From assembly GCF_025548555.1 (NCBI RefSeq), contig NZ_JAJLPA010000001.1, positions 248,001-312,000 on the forward strand: 64,000 nucleotides of DNA, given 5' to 3'. This document shows positions 7,723 through 17,417 of the stretch, in pieces. Position numbers and translations under genes: made by a program. This stretch comes from Sphingomonas sp. A2-49 (lineage in GTDB: Bacteria; Pseudomonadota; Alphaproteobacteria; Sphingomonadales; Sphingomonadaceae). The notes under the pieces were generated by a model, which saw nothing but the letters and a program-made list of their open reading frames with translations, did not search any database and had not been told where the DNA came from. Position 1 is the first letter of the stretch. Each line of letters begins with the position of its first letter.

Positions 7723-10383
7723 TCACGCCCCGGCGTCGGCACCCGCCAGCGCCGAGCGGATCGCGTCGACGGCGTCCGCCGCCCTTGCGCCATCCGGGCC
7801 GCCGCCCTGTGCCATATCGGGACGACCGCCGCCGCCCTGCCCGCCCAGTACCGCAACCGCCTTGCGCAGCAGGTCCACCGCGTTGACGCGCCCCACCAGA
7901 TCGTCGGTTACGCCGACCGCGACGGACGCGCGCCCGTCATTGACCGCCACCATCACCGCGACGCCCGAACCGCCGAGGCGCTGCTTGGCGTCGTCGACCG
8001 CGCCGCGCAGGCCCTTGGCCTCGAATCCGTCGAGCACCTGGCCGATGAAGGCGACGCCGCCGACCTGTTCCGGACCCGCTGCCGGACCGCCGGCGCCGCC
8101 GCCCATCGCCAGCGCCTTCTTCGCCTCGGCCAGCTCGCGTTCGAGCCGCCGCCGGTCGTCGAGCAGGGCGGCGACCCGCGCCGGCACCTCGTCCGGCGTC
8201 GTCTTCAGCGCCGTGGCGGCCTCGCGCAGCCGCTCGTCGCGGCCGTTGAGATAGGCACGCGCCGCCTCGCCGGTCAGCGCCTCGACCCGGCGGACGCCCG
8301 ATGACACGGCGCCCTCACCGACGACCTTGAACAGGCCGATGTCGCCGAGCGCATCGACGTGCGTGCCGCCGCACAGCTCGACCGAATAGGTCTTGCCGCC
8401 ATCCCCGGTCCCCATCGACACCACGCGGACCTCGTCGCCGTATTTCTCGCCGAACAGCGCCATCGCGCCCTCCGCGATCGCCTCGTCGGGGGTCATCAGC
8501 CGCGTCGTCACACGGCCGTTGCCGCGGATCTGCGCATTGACCGCCGCCTCGGCATGCGCGAGTTCCTCCGCGGTCATCGCCACCGGGTGCGATACGTCGA
8601 AGCGGAGCCGCTCGGGCGCGACCAGCGACCCCTTCTGCGCGACATGCGTGCCGAGCCGCTCGCGCAGTGCCTCGTGCAGCAGGTGAGTTGCGGAATGATT
8701 GGCGCGGATCTGGCCACGACGGGCGACATCGATCCGCAGCTTCACCGCATCGCCGACCGTCAGCGCGCCGGTGTCGATCGTCGCATGATGGACGAACACC
8801 CGGCCCAGCTGCTTCGACGTCTCCGTCACCGTCGCGCGCAGGCCGGCATCGGTCGCGATCGTGCCGGTATCGCCGACCTGGCCGCCGCTTTCCCCGTAAA
8901 ACGGCGTCTGGTTGACGATCACCGCCACGCTATCGCCCGCCACGGCCTGATCGACCCGCACGCCGTCCCTGACCAGCGCGACCACCTCGGCCTCGCCGGT
9001 GTCGGCGCCATAGCCGATGAATTCGGTCGAGCCCGTCTCCTCGGCGATGTCGAACCACAGGTCGTCCGATGCTTTCGCACCCGATCCCTTCCACGCCGCC
9101 CGTGCCGCGCGCTTCTGTTCGGCCATCGCCGCGTCGAAGCCGGCGCGATCGACGGTCAGTCCGCGCTCGCGCAGCGCATCCTCGGTCAGGTCGTAGGGAA
9201 AGCCGAACGTGTCGTAGAGGCGGAACGCGGTCTCACCCGCCAGCGTCGCACCGTCCGCCATGCCGGCGGTCGCCTCGTCGAGCAGCTTCAGCCCCTTGTC
9301 GAGCGTCTTGCGGAACTGCGTCTCTTCCTGGCGCAGCGTCGCCTCGATCAGCGGCTGGGCACGCACCAGCTCGGGATAGGCCGCGCCCATCTCGGCGACC
9401 AGCGCCGGCACCAGCCGATGCATCAACGGCTCCTTCGCGCCCAGCAGGTGCGCGTGGCGCATCGCGCGCCGCATGATCCGGCGCAGCACATAGCCGCGGC
9501 CTTCGTTGGCCGGCAGCACGCCGTCCGCGACGAGGAACCCCGACGACCGCAGGTGGTCCGCGATGACGCGGTGCGACGCGCGCCGCGGCCCCTCGGCATC
9601 GGTGCCGGTCAGCGAGGTCGAGGCGGCGATCAGCGCCTTGAACGTGTCGGTGTCGTAATTGTCGTGGACGCCCTGCAGCACCGCGGCGATCCGCTCCAGC
9701 CCCATGCCGGTGTCGATCGACTTCTTGGGCAGCTCGCCGACGATCTCATTGGCGTCTTGCTCATATTGCATGAAGACGAGATTCCAGATCTCGACGAAGC
9801 GGTCGCCGTCCTCGTCGGGGCTGCCCGGCGGGCCGCCCGGGATATGGTCGCCATGGTCGTAGAAGATCTCGGAACACGGCCCGCACGGGCCGCTGTCGCC
9901 CATCGCCCAGAAATTGTCCTTGGTGGGGATGCGGATGATCCGCTCTTCGGGCAGGTATTGCGTCCACAGCCCGAACGCCTCGTCGTCGGTATGGTAGACG
10001 GTCGCGGTCAGCCTGTCCGCCGAAATGCCCCAGACGTCGGTCAGCAGCGTCCACGCATGGTGGATCGCCTGTTCCTTGAAATAGTCGCCGAACGAGAAAT
10101 TGCCGAGCATCTCGAAGAAGGTGTGGTGCCGCGCCGTATAGCCGACATTGTCGAGATCGTTGTGCTTGCCACCAGCGCGAACCGACTTCTGGCTGCTGGT
10201 CGCGGTGACATAGGGACGGCTTTCCAGCCCGGTGAAGACGTTCTTGAACGGCACCATGCCGGCGTTGACGAACATCAGCGTCGGGTCGTTCTGCGGCACC
10301 AGCGGCGCCGACGGGACGATGGCATGGCCCTGCGAGGCGAAATAGTCGAGGAAGCCGCGGCGGATGTCGTTGGTCGAGGTCAT
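7723..10383 (-). CDS. alaS: Alanyl-tRNA synthetase
   Basis: The enzyme charges tRNA-Ala with alanine in the cytosol. At 886 residues it has the full family length. The class II catalytic core is at the N-terminus ([36 protein letters not shown]). The editing domain shows the [12 protein letters not shown] zinc/editing motif and [13 protein letters not shown], and the C-terminal Gly-rich C-Ala region follows a short coiled coil. The ATG at 10383 begins the usual [15 protein letters not shown]. It lies 12 bases after the phytanoyl-CoA dioxygenase-like gene on the same strand, so it can be read as the last gene of that unit. Confidence 0.96.
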   Translation of the reverse strand: MTSTNDIRRGFLDYFASQGHAIVPSAPLVPQNDPTLMFVNAGMVPFKNVFTGLESRPYVTATSSQKSVRAGGKHNDLDNVGYTARHHTFFEMLGNFSFGDYFKEQAIHHAWTLLTDVWGISADRLTATVYHTDDEAFGLWTQYLPEERIIRIPTKDNFWAMGDSGPCGPCSEIFYDHGDHIPGGPPGSPDEDGDRFVEIWNLVFMQYEQDANEIVGELPKKSIDTGMGLERIAAVLQGVHDNYDTDTFKALIAASTSLTGTDAEGPRRASHRVIADHLRSSGFLVADGVLPANEGRGYVLRRIMRRAMRHAHLLGAKEPLMHRLVPALVAEMGAAYPELVRAQPLIEATLRQEETQFRKTLDKGLKLLDEATAGMADGATLAGETAFRLYDTFGFPYDLTEDALRERGLTVDRAGFDAAMAEQKRAARAAWKGSGAKASDDLWFDIAEETGSTEFIGYGADTGEAEVVALVRDGVRVDQAVAGDSVAVIVNQTPFYGESGGQVGDTGTIATDAGLRATVTETSKQLGRVFVHHATIDTGALTVGDAVKLRIDVARRGQIRANHSATHLLHEALRERLGTHVAQKGSLVAPERLRFDVSHPVAMTAEELAHAEAAVNAQIRGNGRVTTRLMTPDEAIAEGAMALFGEKYGDEVRVVSMGTGDGGKTYSVELCGGTHVDALGDIGLFKVVGEGAVSSGVRRVEALTGEAARAYLNGRDERLREAATALKTTPDEVPARVAALLDDRRRLERELAEAKKALAMGGGAGGPAAGPEQVGGVAFIGQVLDGFEAKGLRGAVDDAKQRLGGSGVAVMVAVNDGRASVAVGVTDDLVGRVNAVDLLRKAVAVLGGQGGGGRPDMAQGGGPDGARAADAVDAIRSALAGADAGA

Positions 10384-10395
10384 AGGCGTAGCGAC

Positions 10396-11097
10396 TTAGG
10401 CGGAAGCGGGCCTACCCTCAAGCGCCCTTTCCCGCGCATCCGCCGCCCAGCGCAACCCGCCCGGCAGATCGCAGGCGGCGACGTCGAACTGCAATACGCG
10501 CCGCCGCCCTCCCGACGTAGAACGCGCGGAAGCGTGCAGGATCGGCGTCGCATAGATCCACGCCTGTCCCGCCTCCGCCAGACAGGTCGCGGTGCCGCAG
10601 CGCGCCACGACGGCATCGATCGCGTTTTCGGCGACGAGGCCCAGCCGGTGCGATCCAGGCGCCACCAGCAGCGGTGCATTGTCGCAGGGCACGGGATCGA
10701 GGTGGAGGCGCACGGTCAGCATCGCGGCCAGCAGGCCGATCGGCGGCGCGACATGGATGCGCCCCTGCTTTACCGTCCACGGACCATAATCGGGAACGTC
10801 GACCCGCTCCACCACCTCGATCGTGCGATCCTGATGCCAGCCGAGCGCCCAGTTGATGCCGTCCCGCTTCTCGAACAGCAGCGCCCGCACCGGTCGCGCC
10901 CGCGGCCCCAGCAACGCCCGCAATGTCGGCGCGACCGCGCGATACGCGGCAAGGGTGGCGCAGTCGGCGGGGTCGATCCGCACGCCCGGCCGGTCGTTCG
11001 CGTGCGAATCGAACAGCGCGCGCAGATCGTCGCACGCCTCGGCGTCCAGCACGCCCGGCCAGCGCACGAAGCCGGCTTCGGCGAGCGCGGCCTTCAT
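10396..11097 (-). CDS. Phytanoyl-CoA dioxygenase (PhyH) family protein
   Basis: The 233-residue protein looks like a non-haem Fe(II)/2-oxoglutarate oxygenase of the PhyH family. The iron-binding HxD is WHQDRT (H88, D90), the distal histidine is in TPILHASARS (H188), and the 2-oxoglutarate-binding Arg is among R198-R200 (GGRRRVLQFD). All ligands are therefore present. The substrate is unknown; members act on CoA esters, halogenated amino acids or small metabolites. The ATG at 11097 overlaps the stop of the M24 peptidase gene by four bases, and alaS follows after 12 bases, giving a three-gene unit. Confidence 0.85.
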   Translation of the reverse strand: MKAALAEAGFVRWPGVLDAEACDDLRALFDSHANDRPGVRIDPADCATLAAYRAVAPTLRALLGPRARPVRALLFEKRDGINWALGWHQDRTIEVVERVDVPDYGPWTVKQGRIHVAPPIGLLAAMLTVRLHLDPVPCDNAPLLVAPGSHRLGLVAENAIDAVVARCGTATCLAEAGQAWIYATPILHASARSTSGGRRRVLQFDVAACDLPGGLRWAADARERALEGRPASA

Positions 11098-12353
11098 CCC
11101 AGCGGCGCGTCGATCGACACCGGCGGCGTGCTGAACCAACGCGGGCCGTCGGCGGTCACGTGGAAGCAATCCTCCAGCCGCACGCCGAACCGGCCGGGCA
11201 GGTACAGTCCCGGTTCGTCGGAAAAGCACATGCCGGGCGCCAGTCGCGTCGTCTCGCCGCGGACGAGGTTGACGGGCTCGTGGCCGTCGAGGCCGATGCC
11301 ATGGCCGGTACGGTGCGACAGGCCGGGCAGGCGATAGTCGGGACCATAGCCGAGCCCGGTATAGAAGGCGCGGACGGCATCGTCGACGCTGCCGGCGGTC
11401 GCGCCGGCGCGCGCGGCGGAAAAGGCCAGCTGCTGCCCCCGCGCGACCTGGTCCCAGACGCGGCGCTGTTCGGCGGTCGCCGCGCCCTTCGGCACCCAGG
11501 TGCGCGAGACGTCGGACTGATAGCCCTGCACCGCGCAGCCGCAATCCATCAGCAGGATCTGGCCCGCCGCGATTCGCTGCACCTCGCGGCTGCCGTGCGG
11601 CAGCGCGGCGGCGGGGCCGACCAGCGCGAGCGCGAATTCGGGATCGCCGCCCAGTTTGCGGGTAGCGGCGTTCATCAGCGCGCCGATTTCCGCTCCGGTC
11701 ATGCCCCCCTCGATCCGCGACGCGAGCCAGCGATAGGCGGCGATCGTCACGTCGGTCGCGACCTGCATCAGCGCCAGCTCAGCAGGCGTCTTTATCATCC
11801 GGCAGCCGCGGACGACGGGATTGGCGCTCACCTGTCGCGCGTCGGGCGCGACGCGGGCGAGGTCGGCGGGGATGAACACCCGGGTCGTTTCCTCGATACC
11901 GATCGGCAACGTCGCGAGCCGGCGTTCCTTCAGCCAGTCGGCGACCCGCGCCAGCGCGTTGCCGTCCTCCTGCCACACGCGCACCTCGGCGGGGATCGCG
12001 AGCGTCTGGCGCACCGAGGGTTCCTCGAAGAACGGCGTGACGATCAGCGGCGCGCCCTCGCGCGGCAGGACCGCGAGCGTCGGGCGCTCGCTGCGGCTCC
12101 AGGCGACGCCGGTGAAATAGCGCATCGACGACCCCGGTTCGATCAGCACCGCGCCGAGGCCCGCGGCCCGCATCAGCTCCTGCGCGCGCGCCAGCCGCCG
12201 GGCCCGTTCGTCCGGCCCGATCGGCGCCGTCCCGCCGGTCATGTCGCGCAGCGCGGACAGGTCCGGTTCGGCGGCGCGCAGCACCCCCGCGGACAGCAGC
12301 GGCACGGTGGCGAGGCCTGCGAGCACCGCACGGCGGGAGGGGAAGGCGACCAT
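11094..12353 (-). CDS. M24 family metallopeptidase (Xaa-Pro aminopeptidase-like), exported
   Basis: The 419-residue product begins MVAFPSRRAVLAGLATV, which reads as a Tat-type signal (SRRAVLAG followed by a hydrophobic stretch and ALA-like cleavage near residue 28). The C-terminal pita-bread fold carries the five metal ligands: Asp in MDCGCAVQGYQSD (two Asp), His in HRTGHGIGLDGHEP, Glu in FSDEPGLYLPG and Glu in VRLEDCFHV. It should cleave peptides N-terminal to proline in the periplasm, or related imido bonds as in prolidase/creatinase relatives. The start at 12353 was preferred over the upstream in-frame Met because it begins the signal peptide. Confidence 0.88.
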   Translation of the reverse strand: MVAFPSRRAVLAGLATVPLLSAGVLRAAEPDLSALRDMTGGTAPIGPDERARRLARAQELMRAAGLGAVLIEPGSSMRYFTGVAWSRSERPTLAVLPREGAPLIVTPFFEEPSVRQTLAIPAEVRVWQEDGNALARVADWLKERRLATLPIGIEETTRVFIPADLARVAPDARQVSANPVVRGCRMIKTPAELALMQVATDVTIAAYRWLASRIEGGMTGAEIGALMNAATRKLGGDPEFALALVGPAAALPHGSREVQRIAAGQILLMDCGCAVQGYQSDVSRTWVPKGAATAEQRRVWDQVARGQQLAFSAARAGATAGSVDDAVRAFYTGLGYGPDYRLPGLSHRTGHGIGLDGHEPVNLVRGETTRLAPGMCFSDEPGLYLPGRFGVRLEDCFHVTADGPRWFSTPPVSIDAPLG

Positions 12354-12424
12354 CGGTTTGCGATACGGCGCTTGACCCGGCGCCCGCAATCCCCTTCCCT
12401 TGGCGGACTTCTGGGAGTGCGTGC

Positions 12425-13717
12425 ATGGCCAAGCGGCTGACTGTGTATATCGTGATCGGCCTGTTGCTCGGCATCGTCACGGGACTGGCGATCAACGGTT
12501 GGCTGGACGACGGCACGCCCGCCGCCGCGGCGCGGCTGAAGGGGATCGCCGGCTATTTCTCGATCGGCACGACGATCTTCCTGCGCCTCATCAAGATGAT
12601 TATCGCACCGCTCGTCTTCGCGACGCTGGTCAGCGGGATCGCGCAGATGGGCGACACCGCCGCGCTGGGCCGCGTCGGGGCGAAGGCGATCGGCTGGTTC
12701 GTCTGCGCGAGCCTCCTGTCGCTGGGGCTTGGGCTGGTCCTGGTCAACGCGATCCAGCCCGGCGTCGGCATCGGCCTCGCGCTGCCGCCGGTAACCGCGG
12801 ATGCGGGCGTCGCGACCAATGCGTTCAGCCTCAACACCTTCATCACGCATATCGTCCCGGCATCGATGGTCGAGGCGATGGCGACCAACGAGATCCTCCA
12901 GATCGTCGTCTTTTCGATCTTCGTCGGCGTGGCGATCACCGCGGTGGGCGATCGCGCCGCCCCGATCGTCCGCGCGGTCGACGGCCTCGTCGCGATCATG
13001 CTCCAGATCACCGATTACGTCATGCGCGTCGCACCGATCGCGGTGTTCTGCGCGGTGACCGCGACGCTCGCCGAACGCGGCGCGGGCGTGATCGGCCAGC
13101 TCGCCTTCTTCATGGGCAGCTTCTACCTCGCGCTCATGATCCTGTGGGCGATCCTGCTCGGGATCGGCTTCCTCTTCATCGGGCCGCGCATCCGCGAGCT
13201 CGTTCGCTACGTGCGCGAGCCGCTGTTGGTGGCGTTCACCACCGCCTCGTCGGAGGCCGCCTATCCGCGCATGCTGGAGGCGCTCGACCGGTTCGGCGTC
13301 CCACCCAAGATCGCCAGCTTCGTGCTGCCGCTCGGTTATTCGTTCAACCTCGACGGATCGATGATGTACATGACGTTCGCGTCGGTGTTCATCGCCCAGG
13401 CCTATGGCATCCACATGCCGCTCGGCACGCAGATCGCGATGCTGCTGTTCCTGATGATCTCGTCGAAGGGCATCGCCGCGGTGCCGCGTGCCAGCCTGGT
13501 CGTGATCGCCGCGGTGCTGCCGGTCTTCGACATCCCGGAAGCCGGGCTGCTGCTGATCCTGGCGATCGACCATTTCCTCGACATGGGCCGTACCGCCACC
13601 AACGTCATCGGCAATGCGGTGGCGAGCGCGGTGGTCGCGAAATGGGAGGGCGGGTTCGAACCGCGCGAGCCCGCCGAGATCGAACCGCCACACGCCCCCG
13701 CCCACCGCCTGCACTGA
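12425..13717 (+). CDS. Dicarboxylate/amino acid:cation symporter (DAACS family)
   Basis: The 430-residue inner-membrane protein has about eight hydrophobic helices plus the two re-entrant hairpins of the GltP/DctA family. Signature segments are AFTTASSEAAYPRMLEAL (serine-rich hairpin), SFNLDGSMMYMTFASVF (the NMDGT-like sodium/substrate site, here NLDGS) and DMGRTATNVIGNAVAS. It imports C4-dicarboxylates, glutamate or aspartate with Na+ or H+. Substrate cannot be decided from these motifs. It is monocistronic, ending 16 bases from the convergent GST gene. Confidence 0.92.
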   Translation: MAKRLTVYIVIGLLLGIVTGLAINGWLDDGTPAAAARLKGIAGYFSIGTTIFLRLIKMIIAPLVFATLVSGIAQMGDTAALGRVGAKAIGWFVCASLLSLGLGLVLVNAIQPGVGIGLALPPVTADAGVATNAFSLNTFITHIVPASMVEAMATNEILQIVVFSIFVGVAITAVGDRAAPIVRAVDGLVAIMLQITDYVMRVAPIAVFCAVTATLAERGAGVIGQLAFFMGSFYLALMILWAILLGIGFLFIGPRIRELVRYVREPLLVAFTTASSEAAYPRMLEALDRFGVPPKIASFVLPLGYSFNLDGSMMYMTFASVFIAQAYGIHMPLGTQIAMLLFLMISSKGIAAVPRASLVVIAAVLPVFDIPEAGLLLILAIDHFLDMGRTATNVIGNAVASAVVAKWEGGFEPREPAEIEPPHAPAHRLH

Positions 13718-13733
13718 CGGTGAAGCCCGTTAT

Positions 13734-14369
13734 TCAGGCGTAGGCGTAGGGTCCGCCCTTCGCCAGCGCCGCCTGATAGGCGGGGCGGGCGTGCACCGTG
13801 TCCAGCCAGGCGATCGTCGCCGGGCGCGACGCGTCGAGGCCGGCGCGGCTGCGCGCGGCCTCCAGCGGAAAGCTCATCATGACGTCCGCGGCGGTCATGT
13901 CGTTGCCGGCGAACCACGGCCGCTGCGCGAGCTGCGATTCGACATAGTCGAGGTGGACGTCGATCATCGGCTGGATGCGCTTCATCGCCGGCTTGCCCAT
14001 CAACGGAATGCGGCCGAGCACGAGCTTGAGCAGCAGCGGCGGCATCATCGAGCCCTCGGCATAGTGCAGCCAGAAGCGATAGCAGAGCGCGGCGTCGCGA
14101 TGCGCGGGCGGCCCGAGCCGGCCGTCCGCCTTCTCGACCAGATATTCGACGATCGCGCCCGTCTCCGCGACGATCTGGCCGCCGTTGCCGTCGAGGTCCT
14201 CGATGACCGGCGCCTTGCCCAGGGGATGGATCCGCTTCAGCTCCGGCGGGGCCAGCATCGTCTTGCGATCGCGCTCGTAGCGCTTGATCTGGTATTCGAG
14301 GCCGAGCTCCTCGAGCATCCACAGCATGCGCTGGGACCGGCTGTTCTCGAGGTGATGGACGATAATCAT
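13734..14369 (-). CDS. Glutathione S-transferase family protein
   Basis: The 211-residue cytosolic protein starts MIIVHHLENSRSQRMLWMLE, a thioredoxin-fold N-terminus of a GST with the catalytic-region Ser/Asn pair. HPLGKAPVIED holds the conserved cis-proline and IVAETGAIVEYL the glutathione-binding ET/S pair. The helical C-terminal domain includes GNDMTAADVMMSFPLEAA with the N-capping Asp. The role is presumably glutathione conjugation or reduction, but the substrate is unknown. Its ATG overlaps the upstream methyltransferase stop (ATGA), so the two are cotranslated. Confidence 0.92.
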   Translation of the reverse strand: MIIVHHLENSRSQRMLWMLEELGLEYQIKRYERDRKTMLAPPELKRIHPLGKAPVIEDLDGNGGQIVAETGAIVEYLVEKADGRLGPPAHRDAALCYRFWLHYAEGSMMPPLLLKLVLGRIPLMGKPAMKRIQPMIDVHLDYVESQLAQRPWFAGNDMTAADVMMSFPLEAARSRAGLDASRPATIAWLDTVHARPAYQAALAKGGPYAYA

Positions 14370-15205
14370 GGCTTGTCCCCCCTGGCGTGTGCCCGCCATA
14401 TCCAGGCCGCCGCCGGAAAGGCGACGGTCCCGCCGCTGCAATAACGCGCGAGAACGGTTTTGAGCCGGTCGATCGACAGGACGGGATCGGGTGCGTCGCG
14501 CAGCGCCCCGGCGAGCGGCCCGATCCGGCGGAAGAAGCCGACCGCATCGGCCACCGGATCCGCACCCGCCCCCACCACGTAGCGGAAGTCGACACGGGTC
14601 CGCCCGGCGATGCGCCAGCCCGCATCGTGCAGGATCGGCGTGGCGACCGCCGGATCGGCAAGGCCGAACGGACCCGGCGCATATCCCGGCGCGCGCGTCG
14701 GACGCGTGCCGGTGACCTCCTCCACCAGCGCGCTCGACCAGGGGTTGTCGGCGGGGTCGCCGAAACACGAAAAGACCAGCGCGGCCCCGGGAGCCGCGGC
14801 ATCGCGCAGCCGTCCGAACGCCGCGACCGGATCGGCGAAGAACATCACCCCGTGGCGGGAGACGAACAGATCGACCGGTGACAGGTCGCCCGCCATCGCG
14901 GTTGCGTCGCCGGTGACGAAGCGGAGATTGCCCCGCTCCCCACCACGGCGCAGCGCGACGGCGATCAGCTCGGACGACAGGTCGACCCCGGTGACGTCGC
15001 CATCTGGCCGCGCCTGCGCCAGCGCCAGCGCGGTCGCCCCGGCGCCGCACCCTATGTCCAGCGCCCGGAACGCACCGGTCGGCGCCGCGGCGGCGATTGC
15101 GGCATCGAGATGCGGCGTCAGCGCGGCGAACGAGCGATCGGTCCGCGCCCATTCCGCCGCCCAGGTCCGTCCGACCCGCCCGGTCCAGTCCGATGCGGAT
15201 GTCAT
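14366..15205 (-). CDS. Class I SAM-dependent methyltransferase
   Basis: The 279-residue cytosolic protein has a Rossmann methyltransferase core: motif I FRALDIGCGAGATALALAQ near residues 46-64, the acidic motif VTGVDLSS, then VDLFVSRHGVMFFADPVAAF as motif IV/post-motif. The C-terminal part is helical and probably binds the substrate, which cannot be identified. Overlap with the downstream GST gene suggests a detoxification or small-molecule role, an inference from context only. The ATG at 15205 fits the domain boundary. Confidence 0.9.
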   Translation of the reverse strand: MTSASDWTGRVGRTWAAEWARTDRSFAALTPHLDAAIAAAAPTGAFRALDIGCGAGATALALAQARPDGDVTGVDLSSELIAVALRRGGERGNLRFVTGDATAMAGDLSPVDLFVSRHGVMFFADPVAAFGRLRDAAAPGAALVFSCFGDPADNPWSSALVEEVTGTRPTRAPGYAPGPFGLADPAVATPILHDAGWRIAGRTRVDFRYVVGAGADPVADAVGFFRRIGPLAGALRDAPDPVLSIDRLKTVLARYCSGGTVAFPAAAWIWRAHARGDKP

Positions 15206-15249
15206 CGCACCGCCCGCTGTCCGCGCCGCCCGATCACGCAGGGCCTTAT

Positions 15250-15282
15250 CGCCATGCGCTGGTTACCGCGTGGCGCATGGCG
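15250..15282. repeat. Ten-base inverted repeat between the methyltransferase gene and recA
   Basis: CGCCATGCGC (15250-15259) is mirrored by GCGCATGGCG (15273-15282) with a 13-base loop. It lies between the 3' side of recA and the 5' end of the methyltransferase gene (15205), both minus strand. It could be a second transcription-stop hairpin or an operator for the methyltransferase/GST unit; nothing decides between them. Confidence 0.35.
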
Positions 15283-15340
15283 GCGGTCGCGATCGCGCGT
15301 TCGGGGCACCGGAGCGCGCCCATCGCGATGCGGCCAACCG

Positions 15341-15369
15341 AAAAGGGCCCGCCGTTGCCGGCGAGCCCC
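15341..15369 (-). terminator. Intrinsic terminator of recA
   Basis: Read on the minus strand, GGGCTCGCCG-GCAA-CGGCGGGCCC forms a ten-base stem with one mismatch and a GNRA-type loop, directly followed by TTTT. It lies 33 bases after the recA stop codon. This is the most textbook rho-independent terminator in the window. Confidence 0.8.
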
Positions 15370-15401
15370 TCGATCCATCCTGCCGGCCGGACGCTGCGTC
15401 G

Positions 15402-16475
15402 TCACAGGTCGTCGTCCGCCTCCGGACCGGTCATCATTTCCTCGGCGACCTTCTCCGTGCGCTGGCGGATCGCCTTTTCGAGGCGGTCGGCCATCTCGGG
15501 ATGCTCGCGCAGATAGGTCTTCGAATTCTCGCGCCCCTGGCCGATCCGGACGCTGTCGTAGCTGAACCACGCGCCCGATTTCTCGACGAGGCCCGCCTTG
15601 ACGCCGAGATCGAGGATCTCGCCGATCTTCGAAATGCCCTCGCCGTACATGATGTCGAACTCGACCTGCTTGAACGGCGGCGCGACCTTGTTCTTGACGA
15701 CCTTCACGCGCGTCGCGTTGCCGGTCACCTCTTCCTTGTCCTTGATCGCGCCGGTGCGACGGATGTCGAGGCGGACGCTGGCGTAGAACTTCAGCGCATT
15801 GCCGCCCGTCGTCGTCTCCGGGTTGCCGTACATCACACCGATCTTCATGCGCAGCTGGTTGATGAAGATCACCATGCACCGCGACCGGCTGATCGAACCG
15901 GTCAGCTTGCGCAGGCTCTGCGACATCAGCCGGGCCTGGAGACCGACATGGCTGTCGCCCATCTCGCCCTCGATCTCGGCGCGCGGGACGAGCGCGGCGA
16001 CCGAATCGACCACGAGCACGTCGATCGCATTGGACCGCACCAGCGTGTCGACGATCTCCAGCGCCTGCTCGCCCGTATCGGGCTGCGACACGATCAGCTC
16101 GTCGATATTGACGCCCAGCTTCTTGGCATAGACGGGGTCGAGCGCATGCTCGGCGTCGACGAACGCGGCGGTGCCGCCGCCCTTCTGCGCCTCGGCGATC
16201 ACATGCAGCGCGAGCGTGGTCTTGCCCGACGATTCGGGCCCGTAGACCTCGATCACGCGGCCGCGCGGCAGGCCGCCGACGCCGAGCGCGATGTCGAGCC
16301 CCAGCGAGCCGGTCGAGATCGTCTCGACCTCCATCGACTGCTTGGCGCCGAGCTTCATCGCCGACCCCTTGCCGAAGGCACGGTCGATCTGGGCCAAAGC
16401 GGCGTCGAGCGCCTTCTGACGGTCGGTGGTAGCGGTTGCCATGCCGGTATCGATCACTTTCAGACTGGCGGCCAT
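15402..16475 (-). CDS. recA: Recombinase RecA
   Basis: RecA coats single-stranded DNA, drives strand exchange and triggers LexA self-cleavage. The 357-residue protein has Walker [10 protein letters not shown] at 79-87, Walker [11 protein letters not shown], the L1/L2 DNA loops ([33 protein letters not shown]) and the usual acidic C-terminus. The start at 16475 is backed by an AGGA ribosome site eight bases upstream; an internal Met at residue 12 is possible but less well placed. A GTTC-N7-GTTC LexA box lies 77-91 bases upstream, and a strong terminator follows. It is preceded by ispE on the same strand but appears to have its own promoter. Confidence 0.97.
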   Translation of the reverse strand: MAASLKVIDTGMATATTDRQKALDAALAQIDRAFGKGSAMKLGAKQSMEVETISTGSLGLDIALGVGGLPRGRVIEVYGPESSGKTTLALHVIAEAQKGGGTAAFVDAEHALDPVYAKKLGVNIDELIVSQPDTGEQALEIVDTLVRSNAIDVLVVDSVAALVPRAEIEGEMGDSHVGLQARLMSQSLRKLTGSISRSRCMVIFINQLRMKIGVMYGNPETTTGGNALKFYASVRLDIRRTGAIKDKEEVTGNATRVKVVKNKVAPPFKQVEFDIMYGEGISKIGEILDLGVKAGLVEKSGAWFSYDSVRIGQGRENSKTYLREHPEMADRLEKAIRQRTEKVAEEMMTGPEADDDL

Positions 16476-16551
16476 CGGGAGGTTCCTCGCTAGAGCAAGC
16501 GCGTGTGCGGGGCAACGCGTCTGTTCTGCATGTACGACCTTTGTTCTACGG

Positions 16552-16566
16552 GAACAAGAGGGGAAC
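16552..16566 (-). promoter_or_regulatory. LexA (SOS) box of recA
   Basis: On the minus strand the sequence is GTTCCCCTCTTGTTC, an exact match to the alphaproteobacterial LexA consensus GTTC-N7-GTTC. It is 77-91 bases upstream of the recA start. Its 3' half overlaps a possible -35 (TTGTTC), with a weak -10 (TACATG) 17 bases further, so bound LexA would block RNA polymerase. Confidence 0.8.
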
Positions 16567-16583
16567 CGTCGCTTTTCGGTCGA

Positions 16584-17417
16584 TCAGGTCAATACCGTCG
16601 GCAGCGCCCACCACCCGTGTTCCCGCGCCCGGACGGCGGCGGCGTCGCGGGCGACGAGGTCGCGGAACAGCGCGAAACAGGTCGCACCGCTGCCGGACAT
16701 GCGGGACAGGATCGCGCCGCCCGCAAGCGTTTCGAGGACCTTGGCGATGATCGGGGCGATGGCCAGTGCGGCGGGTTGCAGGTCGTTGCGTCCTGCGATC
16801 GCGCGCGCGATCAGGTCGCCCCCTGCGACGATGCCGCCGCGATCGACGCCGTCCCAGCGCGCGAACACCGCCCCCGTCGCCACGGCCACGCCGGGATTGA
16901 CCAGCAGCAGCGGCGTGCCGGCGAGCCCGTCCACCGGGACGAGCGATTCGCCCTTGCCCGTGCCCAGCGTGGTGCGCCCGAGGAGGCAGGCCGGCACGTC
17001 CGCGCCGAGCGCCGCGGCGATGACGAACAGCCGCGGATCGTCTGTCGCGATCCCGTGCAGCCGCGCGAGCGCGCGCAGCGTCGCGGCGGCATCCGCGGAT
17101 CCGCCGCCGATCCCGGACGCGACCGGCAGGTGCTTGTCGAGCGTGATCGCATGGCGGCGTTCGACGGCGAAGGCGTCGCGGAAGGCATCCGCCGCGCGCT
17201 CGACCAGATTGCCGCCCGGCCCCGCCGGCCCGGCGACCAGCGTCGCGGCGAAGGGCCCCGTCACGGCGAACGCGTCACGCCCGGCCGGCACCACGGTGAC
17301 GGTGTCGCCGTCGGCGGCGAAGGCGAACAGCGTCTCCAGTTCGTGATAGCCATCGGGGCGGCGATGGCGGACGTGGAGTGCCAGGTTGATCTTGGCGGGT
17401 GCGCGCTCGACGATCAT
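16584..17417 (-). CDS. ispE: 4-diphosphocytidyl-2-C-methyl-D-erythritol kinase
   Basis: IspE phosphorylates CDP-methylerythritol with ATP in the MEP isoprenoid pathway, in the cytosol. The 277-residue protein is a GHMP kinase: APAKINLALHV at the N-terminus, the ATP loop LPVASGIGGGSADAAATL around residues 91-108, and MSGSGATCFALF near the C-terminus. The ATG at 17417 overlaps the stop of the TPR gene by four bases, placing it last in an ETF-QO/TPR/ispE unit. The pairing with a TPR gene is seen in the sequence; its meaning is unclear. Confidence 0.95.
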   Translation of the reverse strand: MIVERAPAKINLALHVRHRRPDGYHELETLFAFAADGDTVTVVPAGRDAFAVTGPFAATLVAGPAGPGGNLVERAADAFRDAFAVERRHAITLDKHLPVASGIGGGSADAAATLRALARLHGIATDDPRLFVIAAALGADVPACLLGRTTLGTGKGESLVPVDGLAGTPLLLVNPGVAVATGAVFARWDGVDRGGIVAGGDLIARAIAGRNDLQPAALAIAPIIAKVLETLAGGAILSRMSGSGATCFALFRDLVARDAAAVRAREHGWWALPTVLT

